From contig JAURPJ010000062.1 in NCBI GenBank assembly GCA_030835305.1, positions 1 to 64,000 of the forward strand: a stretch of 64,000 nt of DNA. Reading direction: 5' to 3'. Numbering within the stretch: position 1 is the first letter of the stretch; every line of letters begins with the position of its first letter. Shown in pieces: positions 16,530 to 25,014 of this stretch. A model generated the notes under the pieces. The model saw only the letters and a list, made by a program, of their open reading frames with translations, did not search any database and was not told where the DNA came from. Made by a program: the position numbers and the translations under genes. This stretch comes from Verrucomicrobiota bacterium (GTDB lineage: Bacteria; Verrucomicrobiota; Verrucomicrobiia; Verrucomicrobiales; Akkermansiaceae).

Positions 16530-16649
16530 CTACTTGCCACCGAAGAATCCCATCATCTTCATCACGTCGATGGCCCAGTAAACGAAGAAGGCAAGGTGGA
16601 GGACAATGTAAAGCTTGGCACCGAGTTCGATGTGCTTGCGGGTCAACAT
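16530..16649 (-). CDS. 39-aa single-span membrane protein
   Basis: From the ATG at 16649 the frame runs 39 codons to a TAG at 16530-16532. The peptide begins MLTRKHIELGAKL, continues with a hydrophobic helix IVLHLAFFVYWAIDVMKMM (about 14-32), and ends GFFGGK. A basic N-terminus, a clean membrane helix and a short glycine tail are what a genuine small membrane protein looks like. Opposite-strand frames read through it are not protein-like. No Shine-Dalgarno is obvious. The function is unknown. Its neighbours are a pseudogene and an empty intergenic region. Confidence 0.5.
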   Translation of the reverse strand: MLTRKHIELGAKLYIVLHLAFFVYWAIDVMKMMGFFGGK

Positions 16650-16802
16650 GGGCGGACGATGCAAACGACGGACGTTTTGGTCAAGGATTTAGTGAGTGAA
16701 ATCTACTTCTTTGTGACGTGATTACGGAGAATTCGGAGGATTTCCTGAATCGTTTAGGGATTTCCGGTGAGACTGTGCTCGGCAGGGACGACTCTCTCAC
16801 TT

Positions 16803-18045
16803 TTAGCACCATCCAGATGGCGAGGACCAATAGGCAATAATTCCATCGCTGCCTTTATTGCCATCGCCTTTGCCCCGGTCTCCAATGATTAAGTTGTAGA
16901 CCAGTCCCGGACGGAAAGGGGAAGCTTCCAACGCCTTGTAGGGTTTATAGTTTGGAGAAAGTGTTCCGATCGAGGTCTGGGGTGGTCGGGTTTGACCTCC
17001 TTGCTGGATCGACTTTGTGATTTCGTTGAGCGTGGCTGTTGCGAGATCGGTGATCAGAGTTTTAGGAAGTCTTATAATAGAGCTAATCCGAGTGACGAGT
17101 TGTCGGTCGGCTAGCGGTGGACCCCGGTGGGCCGCAGCCATGAAGATGTTGTGTGAGAGAGACTTGAGAGGTTTGTATAGGAGGACGCTTTCGATGGCGC
17201 GGCGTGCGAATTTGAAATCGGCAGTTCCCCAATGGGCCTGCGATAAGAATCTTTGTAAAAGCGATTTCCGGGTTCTATCAGGGAAGCGTGGGAAATAACG
17301 CTTCCCATGGAGTGCCCAATGACGACCATTTTTTTCCGGCCAAATCGTTCTAGAGGGTCTTGTAAGTGCTGGGGCTTGAATTAAGCCCATGGACCAATAT
17401 GAGAGGAATTTTATTCTTCGAGTAGGGTGTGGCAACAAAGAGGTTGGCATGATCGGTGAAGCGAGTATGAAAAAACTTTAATGAGATCGACATCATCGAG
17501 GTCGCTCATGAGCCAGTAGAATGCGCCGGGTGCAGACTAATCGATGGCCGCCGGAAGAGCATTTTTACCGATCTTGACGCGGGGAACGTATTCGCCATAA
17601 ACGAAGTGCCTAATGGGATCTCGGTGGAGACATCCAGGAAGATCGTGAGATTTAGTGGGAATCTGTTGGGCGGGGCGAATTCGAAGCGACGCTTGGTTCC
17701 CACTGGTGTCGATTTCCAGCCGACCAGGGGAATGCCCAGGCCAGGGACGGAGTGTCGTTGACCGATGCCTTTGAGAGAGACCTTGGACGCCCGGACCAGA
17801 CCGTCGAGTTGTTCGAGCTTCAGTCCGGTTCCAAGGGTGTGGGTCCTGTCGATTTGTGTCCCCATTGCCGCAGCCTTGCTATCCCATGAGGTTTCTCCAC
17901 AGTGCAAATGATCAAAAAGTTGTGAAATGGCGAGGTTGTAATTCGCGGCCGCTTTCTGCGCGGGGTTTCGCTCCATTTGCTTCCAGGCGATTCGGGCCCG
18001 GGTAATCAGGTCGTGCGCTGGAACATGCGACTTCAGACGGATGGT
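16803..18045 (-). pseudogene. Decayed alpha/beta hydrolase (lipase/esterase-like) gene
   Basis: Pieces of one alpha/beta hydrolase appear in order on the minus strand in different frames. From 18045 to about 17510 come ARIAWKQMERNPAQKAAANY and TSWDSKAAAMGTQID. Near 17330 is the nucleophile elbow VVIGHSMGSVISH. From about 17150 to 16803 come ALEASPFRPGLVYNLIIGDR and GSDGIIAYWSS, the usual C-terminal segment. Stops and frame changes separate the pieces, one of them an in-frame TAA after the ATC GAT near 17540. No start codon fits the N-terminus, and the tail after YWSS is lost. The gene has been dead for some time. Confidence 0.82.
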
Positions 18046-18211
18046 CTAACATTTTGGAGGTGTGGGCGTTCCTCATTGGCAAAGAAGAAACAGGAGGGGG
18101 ATGAGGGGGCGCCACTTCGAGATGGCGGAAGTATTGTCGATTTGCAGCGACAAGCAAAGGCTGCTTGAGTCTTCTCCGGATTTGGAAGAGAACGGGGGCG
18201 TGATCGACAGT

Positions 18212-18940
18212 ATGACCGGATGGATTCTTGTCTCGCTAGCTGCCATGTGCGTTGGCCTGGGCAAGGCCGGTTTTTCTGGACTCGGGTTAATCGCGGTTTT
18301 CATCATGGCCGAGTTATTTGGGAAGGCTTCAGTGGGAGTGCTTCTCCCCATGCTTATTGTGGCTGATGTGAGTGTTTACCCGATGTTTCGCAAGCATGCC
18401 TCGTGGGCTCCGGTGTGGAGGTTGCTGCCTCCGGCTTTGGTTGGAATGGTTGTTGGGTTTTTCTTGCTCGACCGGATGCCCGAGGAATGGGCCAAACCGG
18501 TGATAGGGAGCATTATTCTATTGATGGTCGCACTGCAATTGGTCCGCCAGTTTGCCCGTGATTTTTTCCACAAGCTTGCTCATTCCGGAGGATTTGGCAT
18601 GGCTGCGGGGAGTTTCGCGGGGATCGCAACCACAATCGCCAACGCGGCCGGACCGGTTTTTCAACTTTACTTTCTGGCGCGACGGCTCCCGAAGATGGAG
18701 TTAATCGGAATTGGTGCCCGCTTTTTTTTGCTAATCAATTTGATCAAGCTGCCCTTCATGGGCGGGTTGCATTTCACTACGCCGGAAAGCCTTTTGCTAA
18801 ACTTCAAGTTGGTCCCGTTGATTCTGCTTGGAATCTTTCTGGGGCGTCAACTTCTTCAGCTGATTTCCCAGCGCGTTTTTGAATGGATGATTATTGGTTT
18901 TGCGGTTCTCGCCGGGGTTCGGTTGGTTTTGGCCGGCTAG
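18212..18940 (+). CDS. TSUP (TauE/SafE) family membrane transporter
   Basis: From the ATG at 18212 the protein has 242 residues and about eight membrane helices in two halves. The family hallmark GLGKAGFSGLGLI is in the first helix, and the second-half counterpart GGFGMAAGSFAGIATTIANAAGPV follows near residue 130. TSUP proteins export or import small sulfur-containing or organic anions such as sulfite, sulfoacetate or taurine-derived compounds; the substrate is not evident. The frame is open further upstream, but that part is not membrane-like and overlaps the flank of a pseudogene. Its stop overlaps the opposing protease gene by 4 bp. Confidence 0.87.
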   Translation: MTGWILVSLAAMCVGLGKAGFSGLGLIAVFIMAELFGKASVGVLLPMLIVADVSVYPMFRKHASWAPVWRLLPPALVGMVVGFFLLDRMPEEWAKPVIGSIILLMVALQLVRQFARDFFHKLAHSGGFGMAAGSFAGIATTIANAAGPVFQLYFLARRLPKMELIGIGARFFLLINLIKLPFMGGLHFTTPESLLLNFKLVPLILLGIFLGRQLLQLISQRVFEWMIIGFAVLAGVRLVLAG

Positions 18941-19656
18941 CGATAGCCACCCTTTATCTGCTGGAGGCGTTGGTAGTTCTCATAGGCTAAAAATCCGAAG
19001 AGAACGGCCCCAATCAGGCGGCCAAAAATAAGAAAAGCAACCGCCGCAATAATCCCGGTGACCATCCCCACGGTCACCACCTTGATTTGTGACGGCTCTA
19101 CGGCAGCGTAGATTTGCCCTCCATCGAGTGGGAAGACCGGGAGGAGATTGATGACGCTCCACCAAAAATTTGCGAAGAGAAGCATGGTGACTCCAACAAA
19201 TACAAAACGATTCATGTTCAGCGCAACCTCGAGAAAACGTTGGTCGGGATCAATTCCGGGAATGAGGTAGGCAAACGCGAAATGGAGCCCGGAAGATGGT
19301 CCATATACGAAAATTAAGCCAAGTAGAGTGATGAGGAAGAGGCCAAAACCGGCCAGTGGACCAGCCCATGTAACCCAGAAGCTTTGCTTGTTGGTGAGAT
19401 GGGTATTGGGGGTCGCGAGCCCACCCATTGCCACAAGCGAGACCGAAGGATTTACGCCAGTGAGTGTGCGACTGGTCAGGGCATGTCCGAATTCATGGAC
19501 AAGAACCGAGAGAAAGATCACCGCCATGCTCAAAAGAATCGCGATAAAGCCTTCGCGATTGGGCTCAATGCCAAAACCTCCCCCGATCACAAAAGCCATT
19601 AGCCAGAAAATTGGTTGCACTTGCACGGGAACCCCGAGAATCTTGAAATTCAGCAT
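18937..19656 (-). CDS. Site-2 protease family (M50) intramembrane metalloprotease
   Basis: The 239-residue protein has the zinc-binding motif HEFGH at 54-58 in a membrane helix and the second motif NLLPVFPLDGG at 170-180, which brings the third ligand. About six membrane helices are present. There is no PDZ or CBS domain, so it is a minimal rhomboid-like M50B member rather than RseP. Substrates could be anti-sigma factors or other membrane proteins, but none is linked here. It lies convergent to the TSUP gene and divergent to thrB. Confidence 0.9.
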   Translation of the reverse strand: MLNFKILGVPVQVQPIFWLMAFVIGGGFGIEPNREGFIAILLSMAVIFLSVLVHEFGHALTSRTLTGVNPSVSLVAMGGLATPNTHLTNKQSFWVTWAGPLAGFGLFLITLLGLIFVYGPSSGLHFAFAYLIPGIDPDQRFLEVALNMNRFVFVGVTMLLFANFWWSVINLLPVFPLDGGQIYAAVEPSQIKVVTVGMVTGIIAAVAFLIFGRLIGAVLFGFLAYENYQRLQQIKGGYR

Positions 19657-19766
19657 GATGAAAACCTACGGAGTTGAAGGTCTACCGCAACCTAAAGTGA
19701 GTAAACTTGCTAACAAGGTAAAGATTGCCCGTATTCGTGGGATCTGCTACCGCCCATCTTGAAATG

Positions 19767-20711
19767 ATGACTGACAGGCTGAAGGAGGTGCGCGTGTTTG
19801 CTCCCGCAACGGTGGCGAATGTCGCTTGTGGATATGACGTTCTTGGGTTTGCGATTGACGCTCCGGGCGATGAAGTGGTTGCCCGCCACTCGGAAGAGCT
19901 TGGATTGCGAATAGCCAAAATCACCGGGGATGACGGGAAACTTCCTTTGGAGGCCGATAAGAATACCGCGGGAGTCGCGGCCCTTGATTTGTTGAAGCAT
20001 CTCGGAATGCTTGATCTCGGAATCGAGTTGGAGATCCATAAAAAAATGCCTTTTGGAAGCGGCCTCGGATCTAGTGCCGCGAGTGCGGTCGCGGGAGCCT
20101 ATGCCGTGAACAAGCTCATTGGAGAGCCATTGACCAAGAAGCAACTGCTTCCATTTGCAATGACCGGCGAGGCCAGTGCCGATGGCGCGTGGCACGCGGA
20201 TAACGTGGGGCCGTGTCTTTTGGGGGGGATCGTTTTTATCCGTGATAATCAGGAGCTAGATATCGCCCAGCTTCCGGTCCCGAAGGATCTTTGGGCGGCA
20301 GTGGTTCATCCGGATATCGAAATCCTAACGAAAGTTGCTCGGGGCATTCTTCCGACCGAGGTTCCGCTAGCAAATGTAACCCAGCAAATCGGCAATCTCG
20401 GCGGTCTGATTTGTGGATTGATTCAGGAAGACTATGGCATGATCAGTCGCTCTGTTCACGATGTGATCGCCGAGCCTCGGCGTCAAAAGCTGATTCCGGA
20501 GTTTTATCAGGCCAAGCGTTCGGCGATGGCAGCAGGAGCTCTCGGCTTCAGTATTTCCGGAGCTGGTCCCAGTGTTTTTGGACTCTGCGAGGGCGAGGAG
20601 TCTGCCAAGAAAGTTGGTGCGGCAATCTCAGGTGTTTTCTCGAAGGTCGATCTTAGGAACCAGCTCTACATTTCCAAAGTGAACCAGACGGGCGTCAAAG
20701 TTATTGGATAG
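19767..20711 (+). CDS. thrB: Homoserine kinase
   Basis: This GHMP kinase phosphorylates homoserine to O-phosphohomoserine, the penultimate step of threonine synthesis. Counting from ATG 19767 (314 aa), the N-terminal VFAPATVANVACGYDVLGFA is the substrate-binding segment, PFGSGLGSSAAS at 95-106 is the ATP phosphate loop, and SISGAGPSVFGL near residue 270 is GHMP motif 3. A second ATG at 19764 is equally possible. thrC follows after 8 bp, forming a thrBC operon. The preceding enzymes hom and lysC are in the same window about 30 kb away. Confidence 0.95.
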   Translation: MTDRLKEVRVFAPATVANVACGYDVLGFAIDAPGDEVVARHSEELGLRIAKITGDDGKLPLEADKNTAGVAALDLLKHLGMLDLGIELEIHKKMPFGSGLGSSAASAVAGAYAVNKLIGEPLTKKQLLPFAMTGEASADGAWHADNVGPCLLGGIVFIRDNQELDIAQLPVPKDLWAAVVHPDIEILTKVARGILPTEVPLANVTQQIGNLGGLICGLIQEDYGMISRSVHDVIAEPRRQKLIPEFYQAKRSAMAAGALGFSISGAGPSVFGLCEGEESAKKVGAAISGVFSKVDLRNQLYISKVNQTGVKVIG

Positions 20712-20719
20712 TCGGTAAT

Positions 20720-22030
20720 ATGTCCCAGCGATTTTACAGCACCAGAAGCCCGGCCCAATTTGTTGATGTTAAAGAGGCCGTTCTCCGGTCACTGCCTGCC
20801 GATAACGGGCTCTATATGCCGGAAAGCATCGAGCCTTTGTCTGCTGACTTTTGGGATAATTGGAGGAGCCTTACCTTGCCTGAAATCGGCTTTGAAGTGG
20901 CCAAGGGGATTTTTACTGACAGCGTTCCGGCAGAACAACTTGAGAGGATTGTCCATGAATCGGCCAACTTCCCGGCTCCTCTCGTGACAGTGAAGGAGCG
21001 GGAACACGTATTGGAGCTCTTCCATGGTCCGACTATGGCCTTTAAGGATTTCGGAGCCCGTTTCATGGCGCGCCTGATGGGGTGGCTGACTCGCGAGGAC
21101 GAAGGATTGCTAACCGTGCTGGTCGCTACCAGCGGCGACACCGGGGGCGCGGTGGCCAGTGCTTTTCACCATGTTCCCGGAACGCGGGTCGTTATTCTTT
21201 ATCCACAGGGAAAGGTGAGCGGACTTCAGGAAAAGCAACTTACGACTCTGGGAGGGAATATCACTGCTTTGGAAATCGATGGTAATTTTGACGATTGTCA
21301 GAGACTTGTGAAGTCAGCCTTCCTTCAACGTGAAATGGCAGAGAGAGTGAACCTTACTTCGGCCAACTCGATTAACATTTCGCGGCTGGTGCCGCAGAGT
21401 TTTTATTACTTTGAAGCCGCCAAGAATTTACCCGAAGGAGTGCAGCCAACTTTCGTGATTCCGAGCGGAAACTTTGGGAATCTCACCGCGGGATTACTTG
21501 CGGAGACGTTGGGTTTGAAAGTCGAGCGATTTGTGGCGGCCACCAATCGCAATGATGTTGTCCCTGAGTATTTACGTGAGGGAGAGTATCGTCCGAGACC
21601 AAGTGTGGCCACGATTTCAAACGCGATGGATGTCGGGGCGCCGAGCAACTTCGCAAGGATGGAAAGCATCTTCGGCTACGAATGGGAGTCAATGAAAACG
21701 CGCGTTGCCGGGTTTGCCTACGATGATCAAATGACCCGCGATACGATTCGTCGGATTAAAGAGGAAATAGGCTACACTCTAGAGCCCCACGGGGCTGTCG
21801 GCTGGTTGGCCGCGGAAGCGTGGCGGAAGTCCAATCCCGAAGCACACACTGTCGTTTTGGAAACCGCTCATCCCGCCAAGTTCCTCGATGTTATGGAAGA
21901 AGAGTTGGGGGAAGGATCGGTGGAGATCCCCAAACGGCTTGGGTGTCTCGCTAATTTGGAAAAGGTTGCAATTTCAATGGATCCGAATGAGGAGGAATTC
22001 GCGGAGTGGTTGCGGTCTCTCGACCAGTAG
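20720..22030 (+). CDS. thrC: Threonine synthase
   Basis: The PLP-dependent enzyme converts O-phosphohomoserine to threonine. The 436-residue length and the N-terminal MSQRFYSTRSP fit the bacterial class II-like form. The PLP lysine is Lys109 in GPTMAFKDFGARF, VATSGDTGGAVASAF binds the cofactor phosphate, and SANSINISRLVPQ and PSGNFGNLTAG are further conserved blocks. It is the second gene of the thrBC pair. Confidence 0.96.
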   Translation: MSQRFYSTRSPAQFVDVKEAVLRSLPADNGLYMPESIEPLSADFWDNWRSLTLPEIGFEVAKGIFTDSVPAEQLERIVHESANFPAPLVTVKEREHVLELFHGPTMAFKDFGARFMARLMGWLTREDEGLLTVLVATSGDTGGAVASAFHHVPGTRVVILYPQGKVSGLQEKQLTTLGGNITALEIDGNFDDCQRLVKSAFLQREMAERVNLTSANSINISRLVPQSFYYFEAAKNLPEGVQPTFVIPSGNFGNLTAGLLAETLGLKVERFVAATNRNDVVPEYLREGEYRPRPSVATISNAMDVGAPSNFARMESIFGYEWESMKTRVAGFAYDDQMTRDTIRRIKEEIGYTLEPHGAVGWLAAEAWRKSNPEAHTVVLETAHPAKFLDVMEEELGEGSVEIPKRLGCLANLEKVAISMDPNEEEFAEWLRSLDQ

Positions 22031-22239
22031 GGGTAATTCAAGAAATCGATAGAGGGTTATCCTTAGGGTTGTCGCTTCCGTTAAAATTCTCTTTCCGTTA
22101 TCTTTGTTGCCTCGCTTCTTGCGATGCTGCACCCATCGGCGAGACAGCTTGCCGAGGAGAATGATGGGGCTGCCAAACCCGGGACGGGTGAGCAGCTTGA
22201 GAAGGTGATTCAAAAATCCACGGAACAAAAAGAGACGAC

Positions 22240-23646
22240 CTACCCTTCGTAAGATCCTTCCACGCGGGATGCGACGTCGCGGTAGCCGTAGTCGACCTCA
22301 TAGATCTGCTTGAAGCAATCGAGAGCCTCCTGCTTTTTCTCCGCCTTGGTGTAGATGACTCCCAATTCGTAAAGGATTTCCTTCTTGGTGTTGTCCATTT
22401 GGGTGAGCTCGTCGTTGGCATCCTTAAGCTGCTTGATGGCTAAATCGGTCATCCCTTTGGCATCGAAGGTCCGGCCGAGAAGGAGAAGCACCTTAATTCT
22501 GATGTGAGGATTCCGGGTCGCCTGCTGAAGGTGAGGAATGGCGTCACTGTGTTCCCCGGCATCGTAAAGGGCCTGACCAAGGTCAAAGCGCATCTTGGGA
22601 TCAGTCGGGTTTTGTTTCACTCGCTCGCGGCATTCTTCAAGTCGCTCCACAATTCGTGCCTGTTGAATGTCCCTCATCTGGGCTTGCAGCTCATCATTGT
22701 CAGGATCGGCGGCAGCGGCGGCTTCGACATCCTTGATGTATTGATCGGCGGCTTTGTCCTTGATCTGGTTGGCCTTGTTTCTCAGAGCAACGTCTCCATT
22801 CGAGAGCTCGTGCGCCCAACTGTAAAATGAGTGGGAGGTGTTCCAGTCTTCGAGCTGTTCATATGTCAGCGCAAGCTGCTTCACGACAGCTAGATTATTC
22901 GGGTCAGTCTCGTATTCTGCGACGAGTTCGCCAGCGCGCTCCTCCAACTGATCCTTGGTCAGAGAGACCCGGGAGGCCTTTTCCAATTCAGCAGCTTCAT
23001 CACTTTTAACCATGTCCTTGAAGCTGGAATTCTCCGACATGCGGTTCTGCTGCATCGAAGCTTTCGCCGAGCAGTCTTTTTCTCCACGGACGGCCTCGCC
23101 ATCGCCGGGATCCTGTTTCACGATTTCGCGGTAGACTCGTGAGGCATCGAGGTGCATCTCGCGGGCCACGTAAAATTGGGCCAGTTTGTGAGCGACTTTG
23201 GTGTTTTCAGGATTTCCTTTTTTCGCGGTTTCAAATGCGAAGGCCGCGGTATCGAGAAGGTTCATGCGAAGGGCGATCTCATGAAGCGCTTCGTTGACGC
23301 CACAGTTGAAAGGGTCTTTCTCAAGCTCCTTTTCGATTGCGACCAGCGCACCCGCTGGATCTTTTTTTGCCTGACGGGTGAACGAACCTCCGCCTCCGCT
23401 GCTGCCGCCGAACAGCCCCTTTTTAGCGGAACCCGGGGAAGCACCGGTTTCAACGATTTCGGCCTGACGGAGCAGCTTGCGGGCATTCAAAAATCCAGGC
23501 TCCTCCTTGAGGATTGCCTGGAGGAATTTGATGGCATACCCGTGGTTGTTTCTTTCAACACTGGCTTTGGCATTCTTCCAGTGCTCCTTGAGGGAAGCCG
23601 GCAAGTCGGCCTCGGTGATCTCTCGAACTTCTTTGGTTTCTGACAT
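22240..23646 (-). CDS. Tetratricopeptide-repeat protein, 468 aa
   Basis: The protein begins MSETKEVREITEADLPASL with no signal peptide. A glycine-serine linker (LFGGSSGGGGSF, about 77-88) follows a first helical hairpin. From residue 100 to the end there are TPR-type helix pairs, for example FYVAREMHLDASRVYREIVK, FDLGQALYDAGEHSDAIPHL and YELGVIYTKAEKKQEALDCF. Cytoplasmic scaffold or assembly roles are usual for such proteins; no partner is suggested by the neighbours. It lies convergent with thrC, with about 210 bp between them. Confidence 0.82.
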   Translation of the reverse strand: MSETKEVREITEADLPASLKEHWKNAKASVERNNHGYAIKFLQAILKEEPGFLNARKLLRQAEIVETGASPGSAKKGLFGGSSGGGGSFTRQAKKDPAGALVAIEKELEKDPFNCGVNEALHEIALRMNLLDTAAFAFETAKKGNPENTKVAHKLAQFYVAREMHLDASRVYREIVKQDPGDGEAVRGEKDCSAKASMQQNRMSENSSFKDMVKSDEAAELEKASRVSLTKDQLEERAGELVAEYETDPNNLAVVKQLALTYEQLEDWNTSHSFYSWAHELSNGDVALRNKANQIKDKAADQYIKDVEAAAAADPDNDELQAQMRDIQQARIVERLEECRERVKQNPTDPKMRFDLGQALYDAGEHSDAIPHLQQATRNPHIRIKVLLLLGRTFDAKGMTDLAIKQLKDANDELTQMDNTKKEILYELGVIYTKAEKKQEALDCFKQIYEVDYGYRDVASRVEGSYEG

Positions 23647-23748
23647 GATCTTGGTGTGTGTGGTTTGAAATCGTTTGGTTTCCGGTAATCAAGCGATAAA
23701 CGGTTGGCTTGGCAAGCATCCAAGATCGTTCGGCTAGATTCCGGAGCA

Positions 23749-24591
23749 TTAAAGGCTCTGATCCATGGCCTTTGCAGGGTTCTCAGAGGGGCTGGTTCCG
23801 ACGACAATTGCGGGGACTCCCGCGACCGTTTTATGTGGAGGCACGTCATCGAGGACCACGCTTCCCGCACCGATTTTCGAGCCTGTTCCGATTTCGACGC
23901 GGCCGAGGATCTTGGATCCTGCTCCGATCATCACCCCAGAGCGTACGATAGGATGGCGATTTCCTGATGCTTTGCCCGTTCCGCCAAGGGTGACCTCATG
24001 TAAAATTGAGACGTTATCCTCAATAATTGAGGTTTCCCCGATGACGACACCGGTGGCGTGGTCTAGGAAGATTCCGCAGCCTAGCTGGGCGGCCGGGTGG
24101 ATATCGACACCGAAGACTTCTGAAGCAAGGCTTTGAAAGTAATAAGCCAAATCATAGCGGCCATTTTTCCACATTTGGTGACCCAGCCGGTAAGTCGCAA
24201 GCGCCAGGAATCCCTTGTAATAAAGGAGTGGTTGCGCGAGCGAGAGGCAAGCAGGGTCGCGTTCATAGATTGCAATAAGATCGGAAGCCATGCTTGAAAC
24301 GAGGTCAGGGTGCTCAATAAGAATCTCCTGTAAGAGCGGCAGGAGTTCGTCACCCACCATGTCCTCGCGAGCCAGCTTGCGGGTAAGACGAGCCGCCACC
24401 GAGCTGGCGATGGACTTCCGTGAAATAAAAATATCCTGCATGAGGGCGGCGAGACGATGCTCGGAACTTGCGATCCGATGAGCTTCGTCCTGCAGGCTTT
24501 GCCACACCAGATCGAGTTTCGGTTTCCCCTTCGCACATAAGAGATCACTCTTAGTGATGGTGTTTTGAGTATTGGTGTGGTCTCCTTTCAT
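23749..24591 (-). CDS. cysE: Serine O-acetyltransferase
   Basis: The enzyme transfers acetyl from acetyl-CoA to serine, the committed step to cysteine. The 280-residue protein has the N-terminal helical SATase domain (WQSLQDEAHRIASSEHRLAAL) and then a left-handed hexapeptide helix: DIHPAAQLGCGIFLDHATGV, where the catalytic His lies, VIGETSIIEDNVSI, and GAGSKILGRVEIG. The start is the ATG at 24591; an upstream extension would run into the divergent regulator and looks non-coding. No Shine-Dalgarno is visible before the ATG. Only 2 bp separate its start from that of the Rrf2 gene. Confidence 0.93.
   Translation of the reverse strand: MKGDHTNTQNTITKSDLLCAKGKPKLDLVWQSLQDEAHRIASSEHRLAALMQDIFISRKSIASSVAARLTRKLAREDMVGDELLPLLQEILIEHPDLVSSMASDLIAIYERDPACLSLAQPLLYYKGFLALATYRLGHQMWKNGRYDLAYYFQSLASEVFGVDIHPAAQLGCGIFLDHATGVVIGETSIIEDNVSILHEVTLGGTGKASGNRHPIVRSGVMIGAGSKILGRVEIGTGSKIGAGSVVLDDVPPHKTVAGVPAIVVGTSPSENPAKAMDQSL
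24544..24558. promoter_or_regulatory. Perfect 15-bp palindrome inside the cysE 5' end, possible regulator site
   Basis: ATCACT-CTT-AGTGAT lies 36-50 bp upstream of the Rrf2 GTG and inside cysE codons 12-16. It is in the right place for an operator or promoter element of the Rrf2 gene. Autoregulation by the Rrf2 protein is a reasonable guess, but the site could also be chance. Confidence 0.35.
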
Positions 24592-24593
24592 CA

Positions 24594-25004
24594 GTGAGGA
24601 TTTCGCAGAAGTTGGATTATGGAAGTCGCGCGATGGTTCATCTGGCCAAAAAGCACGATGGCCAATCGGTCGTTCGGGCAGACGATATTGCAGAGAGCGA
24701 GGGGATACCATCTAGTTTTTTAGCTCAAATCCTGCATGAGCTTAAAAGAACCGCCTTAGTCACCAGTCGGCGGGGTAAGACCGGCGGGTGGAAGCTCATC
24801 GAATCGCCCGCGAATATCAGCTTGCTGCAGATTGTGGAGGCACTTGAGCCAGAAGTGCTGGGGCAAATTCCGCAACCAACCGGCGAGTCCGGAGTTGCCT
24901 TGGGCAAGCTCTGGGAGAGTGTCCGCGAGAGCAGTCGGCAGATTCTTGCAAAGAACAGCCTCGAAACGCTGGCGGCTGAGGACGAGCCGATGTTCTACAT
25001 CTGA
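24594..25004 (+). CDS. Rrf2 family transcriptional regulator, cysteine-free
   Basis: The 136-residue protein has the Rrf2 winged helix: MRISQKLDYGSRAMVHLAKK, the recognition region SEGIPSSFLAQILHELKR, and the wing VTSRRGKTGGW. It has no Cys residue, so it cannot carry an Fe-S cluster like IscR or NsrR and is more like CymR or CysR types. The start is GTG at 24594, two bases from the ATG of the divergent cysE. Family knowledge (CymR controls cysteine metabolism) plus this arrangement suggests control of cysE and its own gene. Confidence 0.9.
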   Translation: MRISQKLDYGSRAMVHLAKKHDGQSVVRADDIAESEGIPSSFLAQILHELKRTALVTSRRGKTGGWKLIESPANISLLQIVEALEPEVLGQIPQPTGESGVALGKLWESVRESSRQILAKNSLETLAAEDEPMFYI

Positions 25005-25014
25005 ACGATGCAGC

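Noticed and set aside
22098-22239. Short plus-strand frame beginning at an ATG near 22123 (MLHPSARQLAEEN onward, about 40 codons)
   Set aside because: No ribosome binding site, no recognisable family. It may be a fragment; too weak to list as a gene.
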